Shown here in pieces: positions 9,010 through 17,272 of a DNA stretch of 64,000 nucleotides. The stretch is taken from assembly GCF_038237375.1 (NCBI RefSeq), contig NZ_CP151273.1, positions 372,001 to 436,000 of the forward strand. The letters are read 5' to 3'. Position numbers and translations under genes: made by a program. Numbering within the stretch: the first letter of the stretch is position 1; the number at the start of each line of letters is the position of its first letter. Under the pieces are notes generated by a model. The model searched no databases, was not told the origin of the DNA, and saw only the letters and a program-made list of their open reading frames with translations. Source of the stretch: Alcaligenes sp. SDU_A2. GTDB taxonomy: Bacteria > Pseudomonadota > Gammaproteobacteria > Burkholderiales > Burkholderiaceae_B.

Positions 9010-11052
9010 GTGAAAAAAGTATCTCCCGTGCGCCGTTTTGCTGCCGATTTTTTCGAATTGCTGGGCTCGATGCGTTTTGCCATCAGCCTGCTCATGTTCA
9101 TCTGCGTCGCCAGCCTGATCGGTACGGTACTGGCCCAGAATCAGCCGGCTAACACGTATATCGATCAATTCGGTCCTTACTGGTTCGAGCTGTTCGATCA
9201 CTTTTCCATCTGGTCGGTCTACAACAGTCCCTGGTTCCTGGTCATCATGGCTTTTTTGGTGGTTTCGACCACCTTGTGTGTTTTGCGCAACGCGCCCAAA
9301 ATGATCCGCGACATGCGGGCCTTCAAAGAGCATGTGCGCGGCGGCAGCCTGAAGGCGTTTCCGCATCGCGTGGAATTGAACAGCGCCGGTTCGCCCGAAC
9401 ATAGTCGCGAACAAGCGCAAGGCTGGTTGCAGTCGCAAGGGTATGCGGTCAAAGTGCGCCGCGATGACGACGGCAGCATGATGCTGGCGGCCAAAAAGGG
9501 CAGCGCAAACAAGCTGGGGTATATTTTTGCCCACCTGGCGATTGTGGTCATCTGTGTGGGCGGCCTGCTGGACAGCGAACTGCCGGTGCGCTTGCAGGTC
9601 TGGCTGGGCGGCAAGGAACCCATTACCGAAAACATGCTGATTTCCCAGGTCCCCGATTCGGGTCGTATGGCCTTGGGCAACCCCAGCTTCCGAGCCAATA
9701 TGCTGGTCCCCGAAGGGGCGCGTACCGCATCGGCCGTCATCAATTCCGGCGAAGGCGTGCTGGTTCAGCCTTTGCCTTTTGCGTTGGAGCTCAAGCGTTT
9801 TCTGGTTGAATACTATTCCACCGGCATGCCCAGCAGCTTCAAAAGCGAAGTCGAAGTCACCGACCCGGCAACCGGCGAAAGTTTCGAGCGCACCATCGAA
9901 GTCAACGAACCCTTGCGTTACAAAGGCGTGACGGTCTATCAGTCCGGTTTTGACGATGGCGGCAGCCGCCTCACCTTGGAAGGCTACCCCCTGGTCGGTG
10001 CCAGCAGCAAGACGTTTCAGCTCAAGGGCACGGTGGGCGAAAGCGCGGTCATTACAGCCCAGGAAAACCCCGCCGCCCAGCCCATGACGGTGCAGCTAAC
10101 CGAATTGCGCCCGATCAACGTCGAAAACCTGACCGAAGGCGACCCCCAGCCCAAGGCCATGATCGAGCACGTGGCGGCCGTTACCGGCAGCGCGGCCAAC
10201 AACAAGAACGAACATCTGAAAAACGTCGGTCCCAGCGTCAACTATCGCATTATCGACGAACAGGGTCAGGCGCGCGAATTCGTCAATTACATGATGCCTG
10301 TGGAGCTGGATGGCACATTGGTGTTTCTGGCCGGCATGCGCAATTCTACGGCCGAGCCCTTTCGCTATGTGCGTCTGCCCGCCGACGAAAACCGCTCGCT
10401 CAAAGAGTTCATGGATGTACGCGCCGCCACCCAGGACCCCGCCCTGGTCGAGCAGGCCGCCGAGCGTTTTGCGCAGCGAAATTCCAGTTCCCCCGAGCAA
10501 AAAGACCTGATGCTGGCGGCGTCCCGCACCTCGTTGCAGGCCTTTACGCGTGCGGGTTTTGACGGCATTATTGGTCGTGTGCCCGAGGCCGAGCGCGAAC
10601 GCATTCTTAGCTTTGCCGTGCCCATGATTCAGCTGACGCTGACCGAATTGCGCGATCTGGTCCGTCAGAAGCAGGGCCTGCCACCGCTGGATTACAGCCA
10701 GGAAAACAACGAAGCCAACCGCTGGATTCAATCCGCTGTGCTGGCGTTTGCTAATCTTCCCGATTATCCCGCGCCGGTCATGCTGACGCTGGATAGTTTT
10801 GAACAAGTGCAGGCCAGTGTCTTCCAGGTGGCGCGCAGCCCCGGCATGTACACCGTGTACCTGGGTTGTCTGTTTCTTATCATCGGCGTGTTTTCGATGT
10901 TTTACATACGGGACCGTCGAGTGTGGGTTTGGATACGTCCACACGAGCAGGGCAGCAGCCTGATGGCTGCAATGACGTCGCAACGTCGCAACTTGGACTT
11001 CAACCTCGAATTTGACCGCCTTCAGGAGGCGTTCAAACGGCTCTCTGTCTGA
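9010..11052 (+). CDS. resB: Cytochrome c biogenesis protein ResB (CcsB)
   Basis: A 680-residue membrane protein of the System II cytochrome c maturation pathway, which together with CcsA delivers haem to apocytochromes in the periplasm. The N-terminus reads FFELLGSMRFAISLLMFI, the typical ResB opening. Further membrane segments lie at about residues 75-95 and 170-195, a long periplasmic domain spans about 200-610, and a final membrane helix YTVYLGCLFLIIGVFSMFYI is followed by the RRVWVWI motif. It uses a GTG start; the ribosome binding site is weak. ccsA follows 12 bases downstream. Confidence 0.93.
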   Translation: MKKVSPVRRFAADFFELLGSMRFAISLLMFICVASLIGTVLAQNQPANTYIDQFGPYWFELFDHFSIWSVYNSPWFLVIMAFLVVSTTLCVLRNAPKMIRDMRAFKEHVRGGSLKAFPHRVELNSAGSPEHSREQAQGWLQSQGYAVKVRRDDDGSMMLAAKKGSANKLGYIFAHLAIVVICVGGLLDSELPVRLQVWLGGKEPITENMLISQVPDSGRMALGNPSFRANMLVPEGARTASAVINSGEGVLVQPLPFALELKRFLVEYYSTGMPSSFKSEVEVTDPATGESFERTIEVNEPLRYKGVTVYQSGFDDGGSRLTLEGYPLVGASSKTFQLKGTVGESAVITAQENPAAQPMTVQLTELRPINVENLTEGDPQPKAMIEHVAAVTGSAANNKNEHLKNVGPSVNYRIIDEQGQAREFVNYMMPVELDGTLVFLAGMRNSTAEPFRYVRLPADENRSLKEFMDVRAATQDPALVEQAAERFAQRNSSSPEQKDLMLAASRTSLQAFTRAGFDGIIGRVPEAERERILSFAVPMIQLTLTELRDLVRQKQGLPPLDYSQENNEANRWIQSAVLAFANLPDYPAPVMLTLDSFEQVQASVFQVARSPGMYTVYLGCLFLIIGVFSMFYIRDRRVWVWIRPHEQGSSLMAAMTSQRRNLDFNLEFDRLQEAFKRLSV

Positions 11053-11064
11053 CAAGGTGTAGCT

Positions 11065-12423
11065 ATGGCGCAGACTCTATCCTCGTCCACTCCAACCATG
11101 TGGCACGACAATATTGCCTCCAGCGGTGATCGTCGCGGTATTCGCGGCCGCCCCGATTGGACCGATTTACTGTATCTGGCTCTGTTGGTGGCGGGCGCGG
11201 CGTATGCGCTCAATACGTACAGCACCAGTATGGATTATTACGAGAAACTCATTCTCGTGGGCTTTGTGCCTTTCGTAGCGTGGCTGGGTTGGCTCTGGCG
11301 ACCGTTGCGCACCCTGACCCTGGTCTGTGGCGCGGCCGCTGTGCTGGCCATCTGGCTCTACAGCACGGGCGGCGGATTGATCAACGGCGATATCCAGAAG
11401 GCGGATACTGTTTTCTTGCTCAAGTATCTGTTGTCCTCGCAGTCGGCCATCTTGTGGATGTGCTCATTGTTCATCCTGGCGACGGTGTTGTACTGGGCGG
11501 GCTTTTTCAGCGATACCGCTGCCTGGATGGCGTCGGGCCTGACCTGGGCCGCTGTCTATGCCGGTACGACGGGTCTGTTGGTGCGCTGGCGTGAAGGGCA
11601 CCTTCTGGGGCCGGACATCGGCCATATTCCGGTCAGCAATCTGTACGAAGTGTTTGTTCTGCTGGCGCTGATCACCGCCTTGTTCTACCTGTATTACGAG
11701 CGTCGGTACAACACGCGCGCGCTGGGCGGTTTCGTGCTTCTGGCCATCAGTTCCCTGGTTGTTTTCCTGTTGTGGTATTCCTTTACCCGCGACGCCCACC
11801 AGATCCAACCGCTGGTGCCGGCCCTGAAAAGCTGGTGGATGAAGCTGCATGTGCCAGCTAACTTTATTGGTTACGGCACGTTCTCGCTGGCCGCTATGGT
11901 GGGCTTTGCCTATCTGGTCAAGGAAAATGGCGAAACCCGTTCGCGTGGCAAGCTGATCCCGCTGTTCCTGATGGGTGCCATTCTGTGTGCCGAGCCCATG
12001 ATCTTCGGTTCACGCGAATTGTCGCCGACCTGGATGCTGTACTTCGGTTTGGGTAGTGTCATGGTGGGTACCATTTTGTATTTCCGTGGCCCGATCGCGC
12101 GCAAGCTGCCTTCGCTGGAGGTGCTGGACGACATCATGTATCGCGCCATTGCCGTGGGCTTTGCGTTTTTCACTGTGGCCACTGTGTTGGGCGCTTTGTG
12201 GGCGGCCGATGCCTGGGGTACGTACTGGCAGTGGGACCCCAAGGAAACCTGGGCCTTGATCGTCTGGCTAAATTACGCTGCCTGGTTGCACATGCGCTTG
12301 CTCAAGGGCCTGCGCGGCACGATGGCCGCTTACTGGGCTCTGGCAGGTCTGCTCATCACCAGCTTTGCCTTCCTGGGCGTCAATATGTTCTTGTCGGGCC
12401 TGCACTCCTACGGGGAACTGTAA
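11065..12423 (+). CDS. ccsA: Cytochrome c biogenesis protein CcsA (ResC, CcsB-type)
   Basis: A 452-residue multi-spanning membrane protein, the haem-handling partner of ResB. The tryptophan-rich WWD signature is present as WAADAWGTYWQWDPKETW, flanked by conserved histidines in LHVPANFIGYG and NYAAWLHMRL. It has about ten membrane helices. AAGGTG lies just before the ATG. It ends the resB-ccsA operon ahead of a strong terminator. With DsbD nearby to reduce apocytochrome thiols, the region carries much of the cytochrome c assembly route. Confidence 0.95.
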   Translation: MAQTLSSSTPTMWHDNIASSGDRRGIRGRPDWTDLLYLALLVAGAAYALNTYSTSMDYYEKLILVGFVPFVAWLGWLWRPLRTLTLVCGAAAVLAIWLYSTGGGLINGDIQKADTVFLLKYLLSSQSAILWMCSLFILATVLYWAGFFSDTAAWMASGLTWAAVYAGTTGLLVRWREGHLLGPDIGHIPVSNLYEVFVLLALITALFYLYYERRYNTRALGGFVLLAISSLVVFLLWYSFTRDAHQIQPLVPALKSWWMKLHVPANFIGYGTFSLAAMVGFAYLVKENGETRSRGKLIPLFLMGAILCAEPMIFGSRELSPTWMLYFGLGSVMVGTILYFRGPIARKLPSLEVLDDIMYRAIAVGFAFFTVATVLGALWAADAWGTYWQWDPKETWALIVWLNYAAWLHMRLLKGLRGTMAAYWALAGLLITSFAFLGVNMFLSGLHSYGEL

Positions 12424-12444
12424 GCCGATAATGCCGCGTCAGGC

Positions 12445-12476
12445 AAAAGCCCGCCATTCGCATGGCGGGCTTTTTT
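12445..12476. terminator. Terminator after ccsA
   Basis: AAAAGCCCGCCAT - TCGC - ATGGCGGGCTTTTTT stem-loop. It has a T-run of six on the plus strand and four on the minus strand, so it may serve both ccsA and the convergent GGDEF/EAL gene. Confidence 0.88.
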
Positions 12477-12619
12477 GTTTCTGTGTGGATGGCAGGTCAC
12501 TATCTATTGTGGGTTGATCAAGTCGTGGCACTTCGTGGGGTATCTGTGCCTCTGTGTAGGGCCGACTTAACCGCAAGGGACGTTCAGGCGTGTTCTGACA
12601 GACGGGCGGGGGCATCCTG

Positions 12620-15553
12620 TCAGATCGTAGGCAAGTGCTTTTGTTGCGACTCCAGCAGAAACTGGCGGGCGGGTTCGTCTTTGACCAGATCCGTGATGGC
12701 TGTGGCATTGAGCAAATCGGCCGGGGTGCAGGCGGCCGATATAATGAAACCTTGTACGTAGTCGACACCAATTTCCTGCAAGGCCAGCAAGGTGGGTACG
12801 TCCTCCACCCATTCGGCAATGCTGATCATGCCCAGATTGCGCGCCAGCTCCACAATGGTGCGCACAATGGCCACATTGGTTTCTTTGTTGAGCATGTCGC
12901 AAATAAGCGCGCCATCGATCTTGATGGCATCGGCGGGCAGTTCGCGCAGATAGGAAAAAGAGGTGTAGCCGGCACCGAAGTCGTCCAGCGCGATACGGAC
13001 CCCGGTTTGCTGCAGGCGGCGCATAAAGTGACGAGTGTGCTCCAGATCGTCCAGGGCCACGCCTTCGGTGATTTCCACGCATAGTTTGCGCGCCAGATGT
13101 TCGTAGCGGGCCAGGATGTCGAAAAACCACTGGATGAATTTATCGTCGTTCAGGGATACGCCGCTGAGATTGATGTTCACCAACTGTGTGCGCGCCAGCT
13201 GTTTTTCGTGTTTGGACATCCACTCCAGCGTAGCGGCAAATACCCATTTATCGATGATGGTGATCGTGCCGCTTTCTTCGGCCGCAGAAATAATGCGACC
13301 GGTCGGGATCAACTGGCCGGAAGAGTCGCGCACCCGCAGCAAGACTTCGAAATTCAGGCTGTCTATGGGGCGGCGCAAAGAGACGATAGGCTGCATTTCC
13401 AGATACAGACCACGCGATGAACCACCTTCCAACTGCTCGAACAGGCGCAGTTCCTCGGCATGCTCTTGCAAGGCGTTGGAGCCTTGGTCGTAGACCACCA
13501 TGCTCTGGTGCTGGCGCCGGGCTTCGCGTGCGGCACGGCTGGCTGCCGAGATCGCATCCTGCGGACTCATGTTGGGCGCAACCTCTACCAGGCCCATCGT
13601 GCTGCGCAGATTGAAGCTGCGATTGCCCGCCAGCAGCGGGCTTTTATTCAAGGTATCGATGACTTCATTGGCCAGGGCGCGGGCTTGCTCGGGCTCGCAG
13701 TCCTCGAAAATGATCACAAATTCGTCGCTGCCGATGCGGCCAACTTTTTCCCCGGCTTGCAGCACCGCTTCTAGTTGCTCGCAGACTTTCAGCAGCAAAG
13801 CGTCGCCCGACGAATGGCCAAATGTGCCATTGACGTATTTTATGTGGTTCAGATCCAGATACGCCAGCAGGCAGGGCTTGTCCTGGGCGCTGCGGCTCAT
13901 GGCCTGATTCAGGGCTTTTTCGATGCCGCGTTGATTCAGGACGTTGGTAACCGGGTCGTTGTCGGCCATCAGGCGCAGTTTGCGCAGAGTTTCGGCACGG
14001 GCCGTAATGTCCTGCAACGAGCCTTCTATTTGCTGGTTGACGATGGCTGCGCGTAGCGTGAACTGATATTGTCCCAGATGGGTGTCGGACCGCTCTATAT
14101 TGATGTCGTTGCCTGCCAAGGTGTTTTGGGCAACAGTTTGCCAGTTCTGTTCGGGAAAGAAGTCTGTCCAGTGTATGGTGGGCCCGGCAGGGTCGAAGTC
14201 GACGCCCAGTGCAGTAGCCAGTACTGGATTCATGCGTATGAATACCCCCGCTTCATTGAGCGTGAACATGCCGATTGGGGTCAGGATGTAGTGGGCCATC
14301 AGCTCGTTGCGCGCGCGCAAGGCTTCGCTGCGTTCGTCGCGCAAACGCTCGCCCACGGCCAGCGCGACCAGCAGATTAGACAACAGTAGGGTGATGACCC
14401 CGTTAAAGTTCTCCACGAAGCTGGAACGCCCGAAGGCAGCCAGGAAAATGGCGGAGATCAGCACGCACAGGGCCATGCTGAGTAACACGAGCTGCCAGAG
14501 CATGACGCGCGAACGCGCTTGCAGCAAAATGGACAGCAGCACCCAACCGGCACAGCATAGCGCGTAGATGGCGCTGAACCACATCAAGGGCTGGAATAGG
14601 GCGGCCGGTGCCAGCAAGGAAGCCGGCAGCAGGGTCAGGCTGAGCAGGCCTACCGAATGTAGCCAGCGCTGCTGCAAGCGGGAATGGATGGAGGAGCGCA
14701 GCAGCAAGGTAAACAGCGAATAGCTCAGTACAAAATAGCAGGCAATGGTCAGCCGGCGCAGAACCGGCATGATTTCCGCAGGCAAGGTATGGCCCAGCCA
14801 CTGCATGTCCCAGCCCATCGCCATAGAACCCAGCCGCAGATTGCCGATCAGCCAGACGGCCAGTAGCAGGTAAGTCCATTCCCGGTTGGTGGCAGCCAGG
14901 ATCAGCATGAACAAGGCAATGGTCAGCAGACCGCCTTCCAGCAAGCCGACGCCGCGCGTGTAACGGATCGAGGAGTGCTTGATGTCGTCCGCGGCCCACC
15001 GTTCTATGTGTAGTTGGCTGGAGCCGGCCGGATCAATGCGGCATACGATGGCAGAGGCGTTGCCGGGCTCTAAGGTGTAGCCCTGGATAGGGGAGCGCAG
15101 CGCCTGCGTGGACAAGCTATGGTCGCGTACGGTCAGGGGGTGTTCAGTGTCGGCTTGCAGGCAGTGTAAGGTGTTGAAATGCGCAGCCGGAAAATACAGA
15201 ACCTGGTCAGGTGGTGTCTGTTGTTCGCCCAGTGCCAGCAACAGCCAGTGCGGTTTGTCGACTTGCAGTTGGCGTTGTGCTGGGCTGGCGGTCAGTCGTT
15301 CTATCAGGGCGGCATCAGGTTCGCTTTGCGTGCTGGCCAAAGCATGAAAACTTAAAACCTGCCCGGATGGCGCGGGGTAACGGTTAGGTAAGAAAAAAAG
15401 TGCCCAAAGAGTGAGCAGAATCAGGAACAGGGGAATGACATAAAAGCTCAAGCCGCGAATCAGGCGTTCGCTGGTTGAGGAGACAGGTTCGAGGCTGTCT
15501 ATCTGTATTCCTGAAACGGTCATGATGGCGGTACAGTCTCCAGCGCTTACCAT
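12620..15553 (-). CDS. Membrane GGDEF-EAL protein with 7TM and PAS-like region
   Basis: A 977-residue signalling protein. A first membrane helix lies near residues 32-54, followed by a periplasmic domain to about 195. A cluster of seven hydrophobic helices (about 205-400, 7TM-DISM-like) leads to a PAS-like segment (about 420-530), a GGDEF domain (about 545-680) and an EAL domain (about 700-955). The GGDEF motif is GSDEF (608-612), with no RxxD inhibitory site five residues upstream. In the EAL domain the usual EAL reads EVL and AEGVE reads AEWVE, while EITEG, DDFGAGYTS and KIDG are kept. It may therefore act mainly as a c-di-GMP phosphodiesterase, or as a sensor with weakened catalysis. An alternative start is the ATG at 15523. 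It lies 170 bases downstream of lysA on the same strand. Confidence 0.85.
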   Translation of the reverse strand: MVSAGDCTAIMTVSGIQIDSLEPVSSTSERLIRGLSFYVIPLFLILLTLWALFFLPNRYPAPSGQVLSFHALASTQSEPDAALIERLTASPAQRQLQVDKPHWLLLALGEQQTPPDQVLYFPAAHFNTLHCLQADTEHPLTVRDHSLSTQALRSPIQGYTLEPGNASAIVCRIDPAGSSQLHIERWAADDIKHSSIRYTRGVGLLEGGLLTIALFMLILAATNREWTYLLLAVWLIGNLRLGSMAMGWDMQWLGHTLPAEIMPVLRRLTIACYFVLSYSLFTLLLRSSIHSRLQQRWLHSVGLLSLTLLPASLLAPAALFQPLMWFSAIYALCCAGWVLLSILLQARSRVMLWQLVLLSMALCVLISAIFLAAFGRSSFVENFNGVITLLLSNLLVALAVGERLRDERSEALRARNELMAHYILTPIGMFTLNEAGVFIRMNPVLATALGVDFDPAGPTIHWTDFFPEQNWQTVAQNTLAGNDINIERSDTHLGQYQFTLRAAIVNQQIEGSLQDITARAETLRKLRLMADNDPVTNVLNQRGIEKALNQAMSRSAQDKPCLLAYLDLNHIKYVNGTFGHSSGDALLLKVCEQLEAVLQAGEKVGRIGSDEFVIIFEDCEPEQARALANEVIDTLNKSPLLAGNRSFNLRSTMGLVEVAPNMSPQDAISAASRAAREARRQHQSMVVYDQGSNALQEHAEELRLFEQLEGGSSRGLYLEMQPIVSLRRPIDSLNFEVLLRVRDSSGQLIPTGRIISAAEESGTITIIDKWVFAATLEWMSKHEKQLARTQLVNINLSGVSLNDDKFIQWFFDILARYEHLARKLCVEITEGVALDDLEHTRHFMRRLQQTGVRIALDDFGAGYTSFSYLRELPADAIKIDGALICDMLNKETNVAIVRTIVELARNLGMISIAEWVEDVPTLLALQEIGVDYVQGFIISAACTPADLLNATAITDLVKDEPARQFLLESQQKHLPTI

Positions 15554-15613
15554 CGAACTGCCCGGCCGCCGACAGTGGAGTTTGGGCGTACCTGTTCAGG
15601 GTACGTCGGGCCT

Positions 15614-15646
15614 GGGCCGGAAGGTATGGTTGTACCATCCCGGCCC
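15614..15646. other. Hairpin in the lysA to GGDEF/EAL gap
   Basis: GGGCCGG (15614-15620) pairs with CCGGCCC (15640-15646). An inner ATGGT/ACCAT stem stacks inside it around a 3-base loop. No T-run follows on either strand, so it is not a standard terminator. It may stabilise or process the mRNA between lysA and the downstream signalling gene. Confidence 0.35.
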
Positions 15647-15723
15647 GCAAGATCACCCGTTTAACGGTTCGTGCGCTGACTTCTTTAAGGCTGAATAGTC
15701 GGAATATTCAGGCCCTTTATCAT

Positions 15724-16992
15724 TCAGGGCAGTAATCGTTCGGAGGCAAACAAACTGTCCAGCGTTTCACGGGGGCGGATGACGTGGACCTGGTCGCCGT
15801 CGACCAGGACTTCGGCGGCCCTGGGCCGCGTGTTGTATTGGCTGGCCATGGTGAAGGCGTAGGCACCGGCCGACATAATGGCCAGCAGATCGCCTTGTTC
15901 CAGAGCCAGTTGGCGGTCGCGCGCCAGCCAGTCGCCGCTCTCGCAAATGGGGCCGACCAGATCGTACTTAGGGGTGTCGGCGGTGACGGCGCGTGGCTGT
16001 ACCGCTTCAACGCTATGCCAGGCGTCGTATAGGGTTGGCCGGATCAGGTCGTTCATGGCCGCATCGATAATGGCGAAATTTTTGGTTTCGCCGTGCTTGA
16101 GGTATTCCACGCGGGTCAGCAGCACGCCGGCGTTGCCCACCATAGAGCGGCCCGGTTCCAGCACGATTTCCAGATGACCCAGGCCATGCGCGTCCAGAGC
16201 GACGAAAACCTTGCTGAGCAGGTCGGTGGGGGTGATCAGGGTTTCGTCGGTATAGCGGATGCCCAGGCCACCGCCCAGGTCCAGGTGGTGCAGATCAACG
16301 CCCTGATCTTTCAGTGTCAGGATGAGTTTAATCAGCTTGTCCAGCGCATCCAGGTAGGGACTGACCTCGGTGATCTGGGAGCCGATATGGCAGTCCACGC
16401 CGACGATGTTCAGGCTGGGCAGTTGTTGGGCGCGGGCATAAATGCGTGGTGCGTCTTCGATAGGCACGCCGAATTTATTGTCTTTCAGGCCGGTGGAGAT
16501 ATAGGGATGGGTGCGGGCATCGACATCGGGATTGACGCGCAGGGAAATGGGCGCAATCCGGTTCAGGCGTGCCGCCACCTGGGCGACCCGTTCCAGTTCG
16601 GCTTCGGACTCGATATTGAAGCATTTGACGCCGGCTTGCAGCGCCGCTTCGATTTCCCAGACTTGTTTGCCCACGCCCGAGAACACGACTTTGCCGGGAT
16701 CGCCGCCGGCCGCGATGACGCGGGCCAGTTCGCCGCCGGAGACGATATCGAAGCCGGTGCCCAGGCGGGCGAACTCTTGCAGCACGGCCAGATTGGAATT
16801 GGCTTTCATGCCGTAGCACACCAGCAGCTTGCGGCCTTCGCCGGCGACCCGGTAGGACTCCCATGCATCACGCAGCGCCTGTCGGGAGTACACATACAGC
16901 GGCGTGCCGAACTCATCGGCCAGGCGATTCAGGGCAAGCTGTTCGGCGTGCAGAGTGTCGTTCTGGAATTGGAAGTGGGGTGCAACAGTCAT
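15724..16992 (-). CDS. lysA: Diaminopimelate decarboxylase
   Basis: A 422-residue PLP enzyme that decarboxylates meso-diaminopimelate to lysine, the last step of lysine synthesis. Signatures include CYGMKANSN (the lysine that binds PLP), DIVSGGELARVIAAGGDP, HIGSQITEVSPY, LDLGGGLGIRY, the VLEPGRSMVGNAG phosphate-binding region and GPICESGDWLA with the active-site cysteine. The frame is open for 140 more codons upstream, but the family begins at TVAPHF and the ATG at 16992 fits. It lies directly downstream of lptM, the same order as in many gammaproteobacteria and betaproteobacteria. Confidence 0.97.
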   Translation of the reverse strand: MTVAPHFQFQNDTLHAEQLALNRLADEFGTPLYVYSRQALRDAWESYRVAGEGRKLLVCYGMKANSNLAVLQEFARLGTGFDIVSGGELARVIAAGGDPGKVVFSGVGKQVWEIEAALQAGVKCFNIESEAELERVAQVAARLNRIAPISLRVNPDVDARTHPYISTGLKDNKFGVPIEDAPRIYARAQQLPSLNIVGVDCHIGSQITEVSPYLDALDKLIKLILTLKDQGVDLHHLDLGGGLGIRYTDETLITPTDLLSKVFVALDAHGLGHLEIVLEPGRSMVGNAGVLLTRVEYLKHGETKNFAIIDAAMNDLIRPTLYDAWHSVEAVQPRAVTADTPKYDLVGPICESGDWLARDRQLALEQGDLLAIMSAGAYAFTMASQYNTRPRAAEVLVDGDQVHVIRPRETLDSLFASERLLP

Positions 16993-17036
16993 GGTGTCGT
17001 CAAAGGGCAGAAAAGAGGGTGGGGAAGGCCAAAAAG

Positions 17037-17171
17037 CTATCGGGGCGCAGTGTCGGCGTCCTGGGTTTGTTCGGCGGGCGGATGGTAGAGCGGGCCTTTG
17101 TAGCCGCAGGCACCGAGTACGGCAGTCAGCGTCAACAGGGCCAGCAGGCGAAAGGGACGGGCCTTTTTCAT
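17037..17171 (-). CDS. lptM: Small lipoprotein LptM (YifL-like)
   Basis: A 44-residue lipoprotein gene. It starts with MKKARPFRLLALLTLTAVLG and then the lipobox LGAC, with the mature protein beginning CGYKGPLYHPP. The CGxKGPLYxP motif directly after the lipidated cysteine is the hallmark of LptM, a chaperone that helps oxidise and mature the LptD lipopolysaccharide translocon. It lies 44 bases upstream of lysA on the same strand, the classic lptM-lysA arrangement. The tail is rich in acidic and polar residues. Its small size makes it easy to miss. Confidence 0.9.
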   Translation of the reverse strand: MKKARPFRLLALLTLTAVLGACGYKGPLYHPPAEQTQDADTAPR

Positions 17172-17227
17172 GGCGTATTCCAATGGGGCGGGCAAAGAAG
17201 ATCATTATGCCATCGGCCAGGCCAAAG

Positions 17228-17257
17228 CAAAAAAAACGCCGGCATAAGCCGGCGTTA
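17228..17257 (-). terminator. Terminator after mrcA
   Basis: On the minus strand AACGCCGGC - TTAT - GCCGGCGTT is followed by a T-run. It lies 16 bases past the mrcA stop and separates mrcA from lptM-lysA. Confidence 0.9.
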
Positions 17258-17272
17258 TAAAGAAGATTCAGA

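Noticed and set aside
16093-17088. 331-codon plus-strand frame opposite lysA
   Set aside because: It is antisense to lysA and lptM, both with clear signatures. The frame is a codon-bias artefact.
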